Shown piece after piece: positions 19,342 to 31,200 of a stretch of 64,000 nt of DNA; position 1 is the first letter of the stretch, and every line of letters starts with the position of its first letter. This DNA comes from Eudorina sp. 2006-703-Eu-15 (lineage: Eukaryota; Chlorophyta; Chlorophyceae; Chlamydomonadales; Volvocaceae). The notes below the pieces were generated by a model, which did not search any database, had not been told where the DNA came from, and saw nothing but the letters and a program-made list of their open reading frames with translations. The stretch spans positions 446,093 to 510,092 of the forward strand of contig BDSI01000079.1 in NCBI GenBank assembly GCA_003117195.1, given 5' to 3'. The position numbers and the translations under genes were made by a program.

Positions 19342-21373
19342 AGGGCCGGCTGGAGGCGATTGCTGACCACCTGGCAGACGATTTTGTAGTCACACTGCAG
19401 GAGGGTGATGGGCCGGTAGCTGCTGAGGTCCGGCCGAGGCAGGCGCTTCCCCTTATAGATGAGAGAGATGATCCCTTCACGCCAGCTGCGGGGCAGGGAT
19501 GCAGCAGCGGCCGCCCCGGAGGCGACTGAGCCCTGGTGGAAGGCTTCATTGGCGGCTGCAAGGAGCGGCGGCCCCAGCTGCTCCCACAGGACACGATAGA
19601 CCTCGTACGGGACACCATCCGAACCCGGGGCCTTGCCATTCTGGCATGAAGCCAGGGCCACCATGAGTTCCTCCAACTGGAGTTCCCCCTGGGCCCCTGC
19701 GCCATCAGAGCTGTCCCGCAGGTCGTCTGGCAGCCTCCGGCGAAGGTGGCTGAGGAGCAGGTCCTGGGCAGCGGGGTCCACCTCCCCAACTCGGAACAGG
19801 CCCGTGGGGCTGTCACTGCTGTACATGGCGTGGGCGGCCGTGGTGATGGTCTCACCGGCATTCGCGCTGGTCAGGGGGACTGGCTCGGGCTGCCCTGGGG
19901 CGAGCAGGTGGGTGATGGGTTCCCTGAGCTTGGCCTCCCGGCCGAGCTGGTGGAACCAGCCAGTGCCTTTGTCTCCATGCCGGGTGTAGGCGGCATCAAG
20001 GGCGGCATTGCGGCGGGTTGAGGCCTGGGCCACACTGTCAGCCAGCTGCTTGCAGGCACGAGCGGCGTCCAGGCTAACAGGAGAGCCAGGGGCACTGCCA
20101 TGCTGGGCCGCCAGAGCTGCGGCTGCGGCCTGCTGTGCAGCACGAAGGTCGGCCACTTGCTCGCGGAGATGCTGGCGGTGGAGCTGGTCAGCCACCAGCC
20201 GCAGCCGGCCTTTGACCCACTCCCAAGTTTCCCTGGCATCCACGGGGGGAACACGTTGCTGGGCCGCCTGGAGCTCGGACTGGACCGCAGCCTTGAGGCG
20301 CGGCAGCAGGCTGGGATGGTAGAGGAGATAGGTGGGAAACATCCAGCTGCTGCGGCCGAGTGGGGGCAGGCCAGGCAGCGCCAGCTCGAGCAGGACGCCA
20401 TGATGGTCACCGGGCGCCCCCGGGGCAAGCTGTATGTGGGCCACGTATGCAGCCAGTGGCCGGCTGATCAGCCAGCGATCCAGGCGGGCGGTGGCCGCCC
20501 GGTTGGCGGCAGCTGGATAAGTGTAGCCACGGTCGGGCCGACCCGCGGGCCAGGGGTCCACCAGGTCTGCAGCGGAGATAAGGTGTTGGAGGGGCTGCCG
20601 GCCGGCCGCCCTGTTACGAGACATTTCGGCTTCCTCCGATGGGCCCAGAGTGCAGTTGAGGTCGCCCCCAAGTATGACGTGGCGGTCGGTGTCCAAGTAT
20701 GGCTGCAGCCCTGTGAAGAAGTCTGGCTTCTCGGCTGCTGCTGGCGGGGCATACACACTGAGGAGCCGCATCCGAAGGTGCAGGACATCCCAGTCCCAGC
20801 AGACGACACGGCCAGCGTCGTCCTGTTTGGAGCCTTGATGCACGAGGCCAGGTAAGGCCAGCCCGGGGCGAACCAGGATGGCTGTGCCCCGGCTGTGAGC
20901 ACTGCCCGGGCTGTACGCCCACCGGCCTTTCCACGGCGCACCCGGGCCCTCCCCCCGCTGCAGTGCTGCCTGCAGATCCTCCTTGCTGCCCAGTTTGGCT
21001 TCCTGGACAAACGTGACATCCGGGTTGCGGGCTACCTGCTTCAAATAGCAGAGCAGCCGGGGTGTGCGCTCCCCCTTCAAGCCGTTGACGTTGACTGTCA
21101 GCAGCCGGAGGGTGGGCGCACGAGGCGGGCGGCTCATTGTGGCCCGCCGCGGCCCGCCCTGCGTGTCGGGCGGCCACCGCGGCTATCAGAGGTGCCCAGG
21201 CGGGCCTGCAGCTGGTCCATGACAGCTTTGCTGAAGCGGAACGCATGGTCAGGGCTGGCTTCCACGGCTGTGAGGTATTTGGCCAGGAATGACAGGTGCT
21301 GCCGGTACAGCTGCAGCAGTGCCGCCGCTGTGGACGGGGCCTGGCTGACATGGTGGGTATGGGCGGCCATCCC

Positions 21374-22290
21374 ATCGGGGTTTCAGTTCGGCTTTGTGTG
21401 GGGGCCTCGAGGGTGCTGGGGTCTAGGGGGGCCAGTGTTGTAGGGGTGAGGGCCTCCAGGGTTGGGTTTGGCGAGGGAGGGGTGTGCCTGCTTGCTGCGC
21501 ACCGCAGGGTACCAGCCCTGGACGTTCCCCTTGCTCGTGGCGTGCTCGTGCTCTGCCGGGCCGGCGTCTGTTGGCGTGGCTGGCGGAGCGGCGCCCTGTT
21601 ATGCGGCCCTGCGGTGTGCTCGTGCTCGAGACCCTACCGAGCGGCACCCGGGTTCGGCCGTGACGTGCTTGGCGCCTTGGTGTGCTCGTGCCCTGGCCTC
21701 CTGTGCCTTGGGCGGCACCTCGGTGCTTGTGGGTTCGTGCGAGCCTGGGGGGTCTGTTTTTTGGGGGTGGGGGGTTTGGGTTCCTTCTGTTGGGCGGTCT
21801 GGTGTGTCTCCTTCTGTTGAGAGTTCCGGTGTTCTCTGGGGCTGCTGCAGGTTGTTGCTTCCGTTGTTTGCTTTGTGTCTTCTGTGGCTGCTGCAGTTGG
21901 GTGTTGCCCTGCTTCTTTGGGTAGTGTTTGCCTCGTTGCTGTGTTCTGGTTTTGTAGCTGTTTTTTCTTTTCTTTTTTTTGTTTTTTGTTGTTTGTTGGT
22001 GGGTGGGTCGTCTTTGGCCTTCCGTCTCGCCTGGTGGCCTGGAGTAGGAGGTGCGGCCTTGTTGTGCCGTTTTGCCGCTTTGGGAGCTTTTCTCTCCCTC
22101 TGCCGCCCTGTCCCTGTCCCCGTCCTGTCTGTGAGGTTGGCGTTGCTTGGTTCCCTTTCCTTCTGGTTGGTGCCTCTGGGGCTCGGTTGCGGTGTGGTGG
22201 TCTTTGCTTGCCGTCTGGCCTTCTTCCCGGCTTGCTGCTTGGTCTGCTTCCGTCCCTTTGTCCTTGTAACGTCCCTCTCAGAAAAAAAAA
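21374..22290 (+). mobile_element. 5'-truncated LINE insertion in copy D ORF1
   Basis: About 910 bp of 3' UTR and A10, with ATCCC duplicated (21369-21373, 22291-22295). Four extra bases (ATCG) precede the first UTR base, as often seen at LINE 5' joints. Confidence 0.92.
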
Positions 22291-23997
22291 ATCCCTCTCT
22301 CCAGCGCCGCCAGCAAGATGGTGTCCGCAGGGGCTGGTCGCTGTTTGCACGCTAGGTCCCGCCGGCTCGCGGCCAGCAGCAGGCGGGAAGCTTGCGGTTC
22401 ACTTAGCGGCCCAGTGGAGGTGCAGGCGAGCTGGTGCAGGGCCCGACGGCAGAAGGTGGCGACCACGGGGCGGGGGTCGGCGGCCTCCGGGGATTGCAGG
22501 GCAGGGTGGTGCTGGAGGAAGAAGCGGCCCAGGAGGGTGCGCGCCACGGGGTTGGCAGCGGCTGGGTGCGGGCAGGCCTCAAAGTAATCGACCAGGGCAT
22601 CATGATACCCGGCCAGTAACGCGGGCCCGGGGGGCTGCCAGTCACCAAAGGCGGGGCCGGCCAGGAGGCTGGCTTGAAGGAGGGCGACCTCATGGGTGGT
22701 CAGCGGCCCACTCACTGACAGGGGGGTCGCCCCCGTGGGCTGCGCCGTGGCACCTGGCGGCGGGAGACCCTGGTGATCACAAGGCGGAGCTGATGTGGGC
22801 CTGGTGGTGGAGGGGCACACTGGGCTGTGGGGACCCTCGGGCGCCTGGGGACCAGTGGCAGCTGCCGGCGGGCCGCCCCCGTGTGCAGCCGGCGCTTGGG
22901 GGGTTGGCAGGGGGGCGGGGGCAGGGCTGGCAGTAGCTGGGGCTGGGAGGCGGGCGGGGCTGACAGAGCTGACAGAGCTGCTGGGGGTGGCAGCCAGCTG
23001 GGGGGCCGGGGGGCGCCCCGGATGCTGGCTGGGTGTGACAGGACCCCAGGCGTCAACCGCCGGCCCCGGGGGGCCGACGGCCCCTGGTGGTGGCGGGCGG
23101 GCCACAGTGGGGGCAGGCTGCCCGGCGGGGCTGCTGGGGGCCGCCGCCAGTGGGGTGCCCCCACCGGCGAGCATACGGGCACCGGGAGGCTCCCGGGCCG
23201 GGGTCTGGGCACCATCGGGGCGGGCACCGTCGGGGCCCGGGCCGGGGTATCACCCATTGAAAGGCCAACCCCCGCCCGGGGATACACTGACCGCTGGCGG
23301 TCATGTGCGGCCTGCACACTGGTGAGGACTGCCCGCAGGGGGCTGGCCAAGGCGGCTGGGGCAGCTGGGTTGTCGGGCTCCCCCGGGGTAGGGCCCTGGC
23401 GACGCCACCAGCGGGCCTGATCAGCCAGACTGGGGGGCCGAGGGGGCCCGGGCCTGTCACTGAGGGCCGCGGGAGCGGACGGTGCTGCTGGCTGCGGCGC
23501 TGCAGGAGCTGGATCGCCGGCCACTGGTACGTCAGGCATGTCAGTGTCCGCCAGGGTGGGGCCCGCAGCTGTGGGGCCAGCGGGGTGGGCCCCATCACAG
23601 GGGCCGGCCGCGGCGGGGCCCCCTGACACACTTCTCAGGTCGATGATGCTGATGCGCACCGTCTGCTCTCCAATGTGAAACGCCCGAGGCAGGCGGCCCA
23701 GGTCGGGGTCTGATGCGGGGGCCTGAATGAAAGCCACCAGGTGGGAGGCGTCAGGGAGGCTGCCGGCAGGCGTGCCGCCCCGAGCCAGTGGGTCCCCAAG
23801 GAGCTCGCCGGCCACAAGGTCGGCGCCAGCAGCCGTGGAGTCCACCAGGCCCGCACAGTGGAGCAGGACCCCTGAGACGCCCTCCAGAGCAAAGGCGCCC
23901 GGTAGCCCGGTGATGACTAGTTTGTGGGTGTGCGGGCGCAGGGGCACATACAACGGCTGGACCAGCACCTGAAGTTGCAGCCCTCCAGCAACAACAG

Positions 23998-25499
23998 TCC
24001 CTGTCCCTGGCCCACCCTGTGCCAGCCCCACAGGCCGACGCCGCAGTAATGTCAGATTAGTTTCAGCTCGCAGCTACAGCTACAGCATCAGCTCAGCCCA
24101 GCTCAGGGGGGTTTGTTGTGTGAGCCGTTTCCGGTTTGTGTAGGGCAGTAGTGAACGGGGGTTTCAGTTCGGCTTTGTGGGGGGGCCTCGAGGGTGCTTT
24201 TTTTTTTTTTTTTATTTCTGAAGGAACCAGGACTCGGGACGGGGTGCCTTTCTTTATGTTGTCTGGCGGTCCTCTGATGCTGCCACTACTCCACGAGCGG
24301 CTAGCGTGCCGGGCTTCTGGGCGTCTCCACAGGCCAGCTGGATGACTTAGGATGGGTGAGAGTCTTGTAAACCTCCAGACGGGACAGGGACGGGGGGGCA
24401 CCCTCCTTCTCGACACACCCCTGACAACTTGCCAGTGGCTGGGGTCGATCCCAGGACCTCCCGGGGGGAATTGCGAGGTTTCCCTGTTGCCAGCCAAAGC
24501 GCCTCATTGTCACCTTCTGGGGGTGCTGGTACGTTCGTATCGTCCCCGGTAGGACTTGAACCCGGGTCAACCGGGCCAAATGTTGTGCCTTAACATTTGG
24601 TGTCAGAACTTACCTTGCTGGGGTCTAGGGGGGCCAGTGTTGTAGGGGTGAGGGCCTCCAGTGTTGGGTTGGCGAGGGAGGGGTGTGCCTGCTTGCTGCG
24701 CCCCGCAGGGTACCAGCCCTGGACGTTTCCCTTGCTCGTGGCGTGCTCGTGCTCTGCCGGGCCGGCGTCTGTTGGCGTGGCTGGCAGAGCGGCGCCCTGT
24801 TGTGCGGCCCTGCGGTGTGCTCGTGCTCGAGACCCTACCGAGCGGCACCCGGGTTCGGCCGTGCCGTGCTTGGCGCCTTGGTGTGCTCGTGCCCTGGCCT
24901 CCTATGCCTTGGGCGGCACCTCGGTGCTTGTGGGTTCGTGCGAGCCTGGGGGGTCTGTTTTTGGGGGGTGGGGGGTTTGGGTTCCTTCTGTTGGGCGGTC
25001 TGGTGTGTCTCCTTCTGTTGGAGGTTCCGGTGTTCCCTGGGGCTGCTGCAGGTTGTTGCTTCCGTTGTTTGCTTTGTGTCTTCTGTGGCTGCTGCAGTTG
25101 GGTGTTGCCCTGCTTCTTTGGGTAGTGTTTGCCTCGTTGCTGTGTTCTGGTTTTGTAGCTGTTTTTCTTTTCTTTTTTTGTTTTTTGTTGTTTGTTGGTG
25201 GGTGGGTCGTCTTTGGCCTTCCGTCTCGCCTGGTGGCCTGGAGTAGGAGGTGCGGCCTTGTTGTGCCGTTTTGCCGCTTTGGGAGCTTTCCTCTCCCTCT
25301 GCCGCCCTGTCCCTGTCCCCGTCCTGTCTGTGAGGTTGGCGTTGCTTGGTTCCCTTTCCTTCTGGTTGGTGCCTCTGGGGCTCGGTTGCGGTGTGGTGGT
25401 TTTTGCTTGCCGTCTGGCCTTCTTCCCGGCTTGCTGCTTGGTCTGCTTCCGTCCCTTTGTCCTTGTAACGTCCCTCTCAGAAAAAAAAAAAAAAAAAAA
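23998..25499 (+). mobile_element. LINE tail and 3' UTR inserted in copy D ORF1, holding a SINE
   Basis: Begins in the last ~20 codons of ORF2 (stop 24058-24060), runs through the 3' UTR to 25480 and A19. AACAG is duplicated (23993-23997, 25498-25502). ORF1 of copy D is continuous around it. A SINE lies inside at 24199-24614. Confidence 0.92.
24199..24614 (-). mobile_element. Complete SINE inside a LINE 3' UTR
   Basis: Minus-strand SINE: T15-A-T3 at the left, head ending in CTTACC at 24614. TGCT is duplicated around it. It is the third nesting level here: SINE in LINE(+) in LINE(-). Confidence 0.92.
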
Positions 25500-25986
25500 C
25501 AGGGAGGTGGTGCTGGCGCAGCAGAGCTGCCACAGCATTTTCACCACTAAGCCCAGGGCAGGAGCCCAGCACGACACTGGTGGAGCGGCCTTGGCCATGG
25601 ACGGCCTGGTTGACGAAGTCGCCGGGTTTGCTGGCAGCCAGCGCCGCACTGACGGCCGCAGCACATGCCTGCTGAAGGCACGAGTCTGGAAGTACACCAT
25701 GTGTGGCGGGGAACGAGGCCCCCACCAGGAGGCGGGGCTGGATGAGAAGGTCCACCGCCTTGAGTTCAGTGGTCAGCGACGCTCCGGGCAGGGCCCGGCC
25801 AGGCTGTGCACGCCACACAGGGAGGACAGCAGCCGGGGCAGTGGCCCAGCCAGCAGGCGCCCCCGGCAGCGGCAGGCGGTGCCGGCGCATGGAGGCGGGT
25901 ACTGCGGCAGAGGCCGGTGCAAAGGCCCGTGGAGCCCTGGTCAGGGGCCCATCCCTGGGCCGGCGGGCAGGGTCAGAAGGCAGGGG

Positions 25987-26897
25987 TTCTGGCAGCTCTG
26001 TCAGCCCCGCCCGCCTCCCAGCCCCAGCTGCTACCAGCCCCGCCCCCGCCCCCCTGCCAACCCCCCAAGCGCCGGCTGCACACAGGGGCGGCCCGCCGGC
26101 AGCTGCCACTGGTCCCAGGCGCCCGAGGGTCCCCACAGCCCAGTGTACCCCGCCACCACCAGGCCCACATCAGCTCCGCCTTGTGATCGCCAGGGTCTCC
26201 CGCCACCAGGTGCCACAGTGCAGCCCAAGGGGGCGACCCCCCTGTCAGTGAGTGGGCCGCTGACCACCCATGAGGTAGCCCTCCTTCAAGCCAGCCTCCT
26301 GGCCGGCCCCAACTTTGGTGACTGGCAGCCCCCCGGGCCCGCGTTACTGGCCGGGTATCATGATGCCCTGGTCGATTATTTTGAGGCCTGCCCGCACCCA
26401 GCAGCTGCCAACCCCGTGGCGCGCACCCTCCTGGGCCGCTTCTTCCTCCAGCACCACCCTGCCCTGCCATCCCCAGAGGCCGCCGACCCCCGCCCCGTGG
26501 TCGCCACCTTCTGCCGTCGGGCCCTGCACCAGCTCGCCTGCACCTCCACTGGGCCGCTAAGTGAACCGCAAGCTTCCCGCCTGCTGCTGGCCGCGAGCCG
26601 GCGGGACCTAGCATGCAAACAGCGACCAGCCCCTGCGGACACCATCTTGCTGGCGGCGGGATGGCCGCCCATACCCACCATGTCAGCCAGGCCCCGTCCA
26701 CAGCGGCGGCACTGCTGCAGCTGTACCGGCAGCACCTGTCTTTCCTGGCCAAATACCTCACAGCCGTGGAAGCCCACCCTGACCATGCGTTCCGCTTCAG
26801 CAAAGCTGTCATGGACCAGCTGCAGGCCCGCCTGGGCACCTCTGATAGCCGCGGTGGCCGCCCGACACGCAGGGCGGGCCGCGGCGGGCCACAATGA
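25987..26897 (+). pseudogene. LINE ORF1 C-terminal half (copy E)
   Basis: Pro-rich linker then the helical C-terminal domain (LTTHEVALLQ near 26262, LLQLYRQHLSFLAKYL near 26720). A 10-bp deletion near 26658, against copies D and F, shifts the frame just before MAAHTHH. The stop TGA at 26895-26897 overlaps the ORF2 ATG by the ATGA arrangement. The N-terminal and RRM-like parts are missing because the copy starts at about 25987, abutting minus-strand ORF1. Confidence 0.88.
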
Positions 26898-28225
26898 GCC
26901 GCCAGCCTCGTGCGCCCACCCTCCGGCTGCTGACAGTCAACGTCAACGGCTTGAAGGGGGAGCGCACACCCCGGCTGCTCTGCTATTTGAAGCAGGTAGC
27001 CCGCAACCCGGATGTCACGTTTGTCCAGGAAGCCAAACTGGGCAGCAAGGAGGATCTGCAGGCAGCACTGCAGCGGGGGGAGGGCCCGGGCGCGCCGTGG
27101 ACAGGCCGGTGGGCGTACAGCCCGGGCAGTGCTCACAGCCGGGGCACAGCCATCCTGGTTCGCCCCGGGCTGGCCTTACCTGGCCTCGTGCAACAAGGCT
27201 GCTGCTTCCGTTTTTTTTTTTTTTTTTTTTTTCTGAGAGGGACGTTACAAGGACAAAGGGACGGAAGCAGACCAAGCAGCAAGCCGGGAAGAAGGCCAGA
27301 CGGCAAGCAAAGACCACCACACCGCAACCGAGCCCCAGAGGCACCAACCAGAAGGAAAGGGAACCAAGCAACGCCAACCTCACAGACAGGACGGGGACAG
27401 GGACAGGGCGGCAGAGGGAGAGAAAAGCTCCCAAAGCGGCAAAACGGCACAACAAGGCCGCACCTCCTACTCCAGGCCACCAGGAGAAACGGAAGGCCAA
27501 AGACGACCCACCCACCAACAAACAACAAAAAACAAAAAAAGAAAAGAAGAAACAGCTACAAAACCAGAACACAGCAACGAGGCAAACACTACCCAAAGAA
27601 GCAGGGCAACACCCAACTGCAGCAGCCACAGAAGACACAAAGCAAACAACGGAAGCAACAACCTGCAGCAGCCCCAGAGAACACCGGAACTCTCAACAGA
27701 AGGAGACACACCAGACCGCCCAACAGAAGGAACCCAAACCCCCCACCCCCCAAAAACAGACCCCCCAGGCTCGCACGAACCCAAAAGCACCGAGGTGCCG
27801 CCCAAGGCACAGGAGGCCAGGGCACGAGCACACCAAGGCGCCAAGCACGTCACGGCCGAACCCGGGTGCCGCTCGGTAGGGCCTCGAGCACGAGCACACC
27901 GCAGGGCCGCACAACAGGGCGCCGCTCCACCAGCCACGCCAACAGACGCCGGCCCGGCAGAGCACGAGCACGCCACGAGCAAGGGAAACGTCCAGGGCTG
28001 GTACCCTGCGGGGCGCAGCAAGCAGGAACACCCCTCCCTCGCCAACCCAACACTGGAGGCCCTTACCCCTACAACACTGGCCCCCTAGACCCCAGCACCC
28101 TCGAGGCCCCCCACAAAGCCGAACTGAAACCCCCTGTCACTTCTGCCCTACACAAACCGGAAACGGCTCACACAACAAACCCCCCTGAGCTGGGCTGAGC
28201 TGATGCTGTAGCTGCGAGCTGAAAA

Positions 28226-31200
28226 CTAATCTGACATTACTGCGGCGGCAGCCTGTGGGGCTGGCACAGGGTGGGCCAGGGACAGATGGACCCGCAGCCT
28301 GGGCGCCTGCCCTTCGGCACGCTCGACAGAGCACAGGACACCTTCATGCGCCCATGAGGCTTCGAAGGCGTCCAGCGGAGCTGTCTTCAGCTGGGCGGTG
28401 ATGTGAGAGAGTGGCAACCCAGCCATGGTGTCGTCGGGCAACGCTGCCATCCGGAAATGCGCCCACATGAGCCGTTGGAGCTCGCTGACCACCTGGGTGA
28501 CGACCGCTTCGGAGGGGCAGGGCTCGGTGTCAGCAGCTTGGTGGTGGCACCAGACGGCCCACAGCCAGGTGGCCCGAAGGGCGGTCCAGAGGGTTTGCAG
28601 GCCCGGGCTGGTTGGGTACTGGCCCCAGGCGGCGGCCCAGTCTCCCAGCAGCAGTTCAACGCTCATCATTGGGGGGCCGGGCCCCCCGGTGATGGCCCTC
28701 CAGAGAGCCACCAGCCACTCACGAGCACCCTTGTACGCCGGGCAGGCCACAAAGATGTGGGTCAAGCTGTCCATGCACAGTTCTGGCCGCCATCGCCGTG
28801 GCTGCTGCTGCTGTGGCTGCTGCTGTGGCTGTTGGCAGGGTGGGTGGCTGCAGGCGGCGCGGTCCGGCCGGCCTTTGGTTGCGAGGTACAGGCCGCACGG
28901 GAGCCGTGCATGCTGCAGACGCCACACCAGGGCCTTGGCCCGGTTGCTGGCCGGGCTGTCCCACAGCCGCTGCCAGGTCTTGTGCTTCTGGGCCGCCGTG
29001 GGTGCACCCAAGCCCGGCGGGTCTGGCGGTTCAGGCGGGTCAGGTGGGTCTGGCAGGTCAGGTGGGTCCGGCGGGGCGGGTGGGTCCACGGGGGCCAGCT
29101 GATCTGGTAGGTCCGGCGGGTTCCCTTGCAGCGGCCCTGCGGGGTGGTGGTTGATGAAGGCAGATGGCCCAGCTGTCGAGGGGCCTGCCCCTGGGTCCCC
29201 CCGGCTGTGAGGACGCCGCTGAGTTGCCGGCAGCTGAGTGACACTGGCTGTGAACGGGGAGAGTGGGTTGCAACGTGGCCGCATCCAGGCTGCAGGCTGG
29301 ACTGGGTGCACCCTGAACCAGCTGCTATGGCTGGGGGCCCGATTGGCTGCATGCTGCCGTCTCCATTCCTCCTCCAGGACCGTGAGTGCACTGCGATTAC
29401 CCGGGAGTGTAGGCCACGCAGCGGGCGTCAGGGGTCCTGGGCCGTGGTCTCCCAAAGCCAGGCGTGCAGCTGTGAGACGGCGGCGGGTTTCGCAGGCAGG
29501 CAGGCCGCCAGCCACGCGTCAGGGGCCGCTGGCCCGGCCGCTGTTGGTTCAGGGGTGACGAGGCGGCCGCTGGGCAAGGCAGCCAGTAGAGCTCCGGACG
29601 GGCTGCGGACCCAGTTGCTGTCCAGTGACACTTGCCAATTTGCTGCTTCAGGAAGTTCTGCGGTGAGGAGGCCACCTGGCAGGAGCTGGTGCCAGTCGGG
29701 AGGCACGGCGGCCAGCACAGCCTGCAGTTGGGGGTCACGCTGGGCCAGGTCTGGGGCTGCACGCAGGGCTGCCACGGTGCACGGTGCGTCGATGGGTCCG
29801 CCCTCAGGCATACCGGGGGGCTGGAATGGCTGTCCTGTCACTGGGTCCCGAAGGGCTGCATTGTAGTACAGCGGCTCATGCAGCAGCGCCCGCGCGTCAG
29901 TGCCCTCAGGGTAAGGCAGCCGGCAGGGCTGTGAGGCCCGGAAGGATGTCACCAGGCTGGCCAGGTACGGGGGCAGGTTTGCCGGTGGGTCCACCGTCCC
30001 ATACACCCAACCCCAGCCGGCGGTCCCCCGGGGGGCCCAGTTAGCGAAGAGGGAGCGCATGATCAGCTTCCAGGGCTGCCGGCCTGGTTGGGCTAACTGC
30101 GCCAGGGTCTTGCCATGCAGCGCTGCAAGGAAGGAGTCAAGGTCAATGTGGCCAACCCCGCCACACTCGTGGTCTTGGCATGCCACCACTGGATCCGGCT
30201 TCAGCAGTGCACGACCATTGCACACCAGGGTAGCATCTTCAGGCAGCAACGACCAGGCTGTGAAGCCGTCGATGCACTTCCGCAGCGCTGCCAGCTGGGG
30301 TGGGGAGGGCTGGACAAAGGAGAAGTGGAAGGCAAGGGCATTGCCCAATACCTGCTTGGCCACATGGACCCTGCCAACGAAGCTGAGGCCATGCCGCCGC
30401 CACACCTGCCCGATGTTGTTCAGCCGTTGGATACGGCTGGCGTAGCAGAGGTTGGCCGCCAGGGTGGTGTCAGTGGTGAGCGGTACCCCAAGGTGGCGGG
30501 GCGGCTCCTCCCCAGGGAGAGGGAATTTGGCGCCCGTTGCCTCATTCACACCCCAGACCACACGGTGGGTTCCGAGCACCAGCCCCTTGCTTTTGCTGGC
30601 ATTCTCCTTGGCGTTACTGGCCCGGCAGAAGAGCTGGACCGCTGCTTTGGCGACGGGGCCGTCCTCGTCAACGTCCCGGACCGTGAGGACAGTATCGTCG
30701 GCATGGTGCGACACGGGCGGTGCAGGCTGTCCACTGGGGAGGGTGGGCGTGCGTAGCTGGCCTGAGGCGCATAAATGGTGCAGGTACGCCGTGAGTGGCT
30801 CAAGTTGCAGGACCCAGAGGACAGGCGACAAGGTGCTGCCCTGCTCGAGGCCGTTCCGGACCGGGAACGGGGCCGACAGCTGGCCGTTGACCACAACACG
30901 GGAAGACCCATCTGACGTGAGGAGGCGGATCCACCGCTGCATGTTGGGTCCAAAACCCTTGGACTCGACCACCCGGTACAGCCACGGACGGTGGACCCGG
31001 TCGTAGGCTTTCTCAATGTCCAGGAAGAGGAGGGCCGCGGATTGCTGGGACTGCTGCACATGCTCAGCCAGGGCCAGGTGGTACAGGATATCGTCCCGGA
31101 TATCCCGTCCCGCAATGAAGGCTGTTTGGAGCGGGTCCACCAGGTAATCCAAGGCCGGCTGTAGGCGGTTGCTGACCACTTTGCAGACGATTTTGTAATC

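Larger units (their letters stand above)
16109..21137 (-). pseudogene. LINE ORF2, best-preserved frame (copy D)
   Basis: ORF2 runs from the ATG (21135-21137, minus) to the stop at 16109-16111. The N-terminal ~600 codons (down to 19343) are open and hold the whole endonuclease (TVNVNGL, QEAKLG, GGDLN, RLDRW, GDHHG) and the first reverse transcriptase blocks. Further right-to-left come LDIEKAYDRV near 18880, EQGSTLSP near 18690, HADD near 18550, then the linker and the zinc-binding region (CSHPPC and HIFVAC near 16680-16830). Apart from inserted DNA and about 330 bp lost at 18237-18255, I see no private frameshift in the larger pieces. It is therefore the youngest-looking coding copy. By family the protein nicks DNA and primes reverse transcription there. 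Confidence 0.93.
15164..25986 (-). mobile_element. Long minus-strand LINE with six nested events (copy D)
   Basis: From T tail (15164-15180) through 3' UTR (15181-16108), ORF2 and most of ORF1, this is one element read right to left. It contains two ultra-short LINEs, a poly(T)-plus-deletion, a poly(A)-only insertion, and three larger plus-strand LINE insertions (19025-19341, 21374-22290, 23998-25499). It stops at about 25986 inside the ORF1 N-terminal region, where a plus-strand LINE begins, so its leader is missing. The 3' UTR lacks about 100 bp near 15755. Confidence 0.92.
21134..25986 (-). pseudogene. LINE ORF1, 5' end missing (copy D)
   Basis: Pieces are 21134-21373, 22292-23997 and 25500-25986. 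The stop overlaps the ORF2 start (TCAT at 21134-21137 on the plus strand, ATGA in sense). Reading from the N-terminal side: an Ala-rich segment, an RRM-like block near 23640-23990 (HKLVITGLPG, SHLVAFIQA, VRISIIDL as candidate strands), a long Pro/Ala linker, and a helical C-terminus (LTTHEVALLQ..., LLQLYRQHLSFLAKYL). No CCHC knuckle is seen. An ORF1 of this kind is expected to bind LINE RNA as a chaperone in the RNP. A frame change occurs in the G-rich linker near 23.2 kb; two LINE insertions break it. Confidence 0.85.

Noticed and set aside
25192..27879. An 895-codon open frame spanning several elements
   Set aside because: It joins UTR, antisense ORF1, sense ORF1 in a shifted frame, and another UTR across insertion joints; it is a chance chimera.
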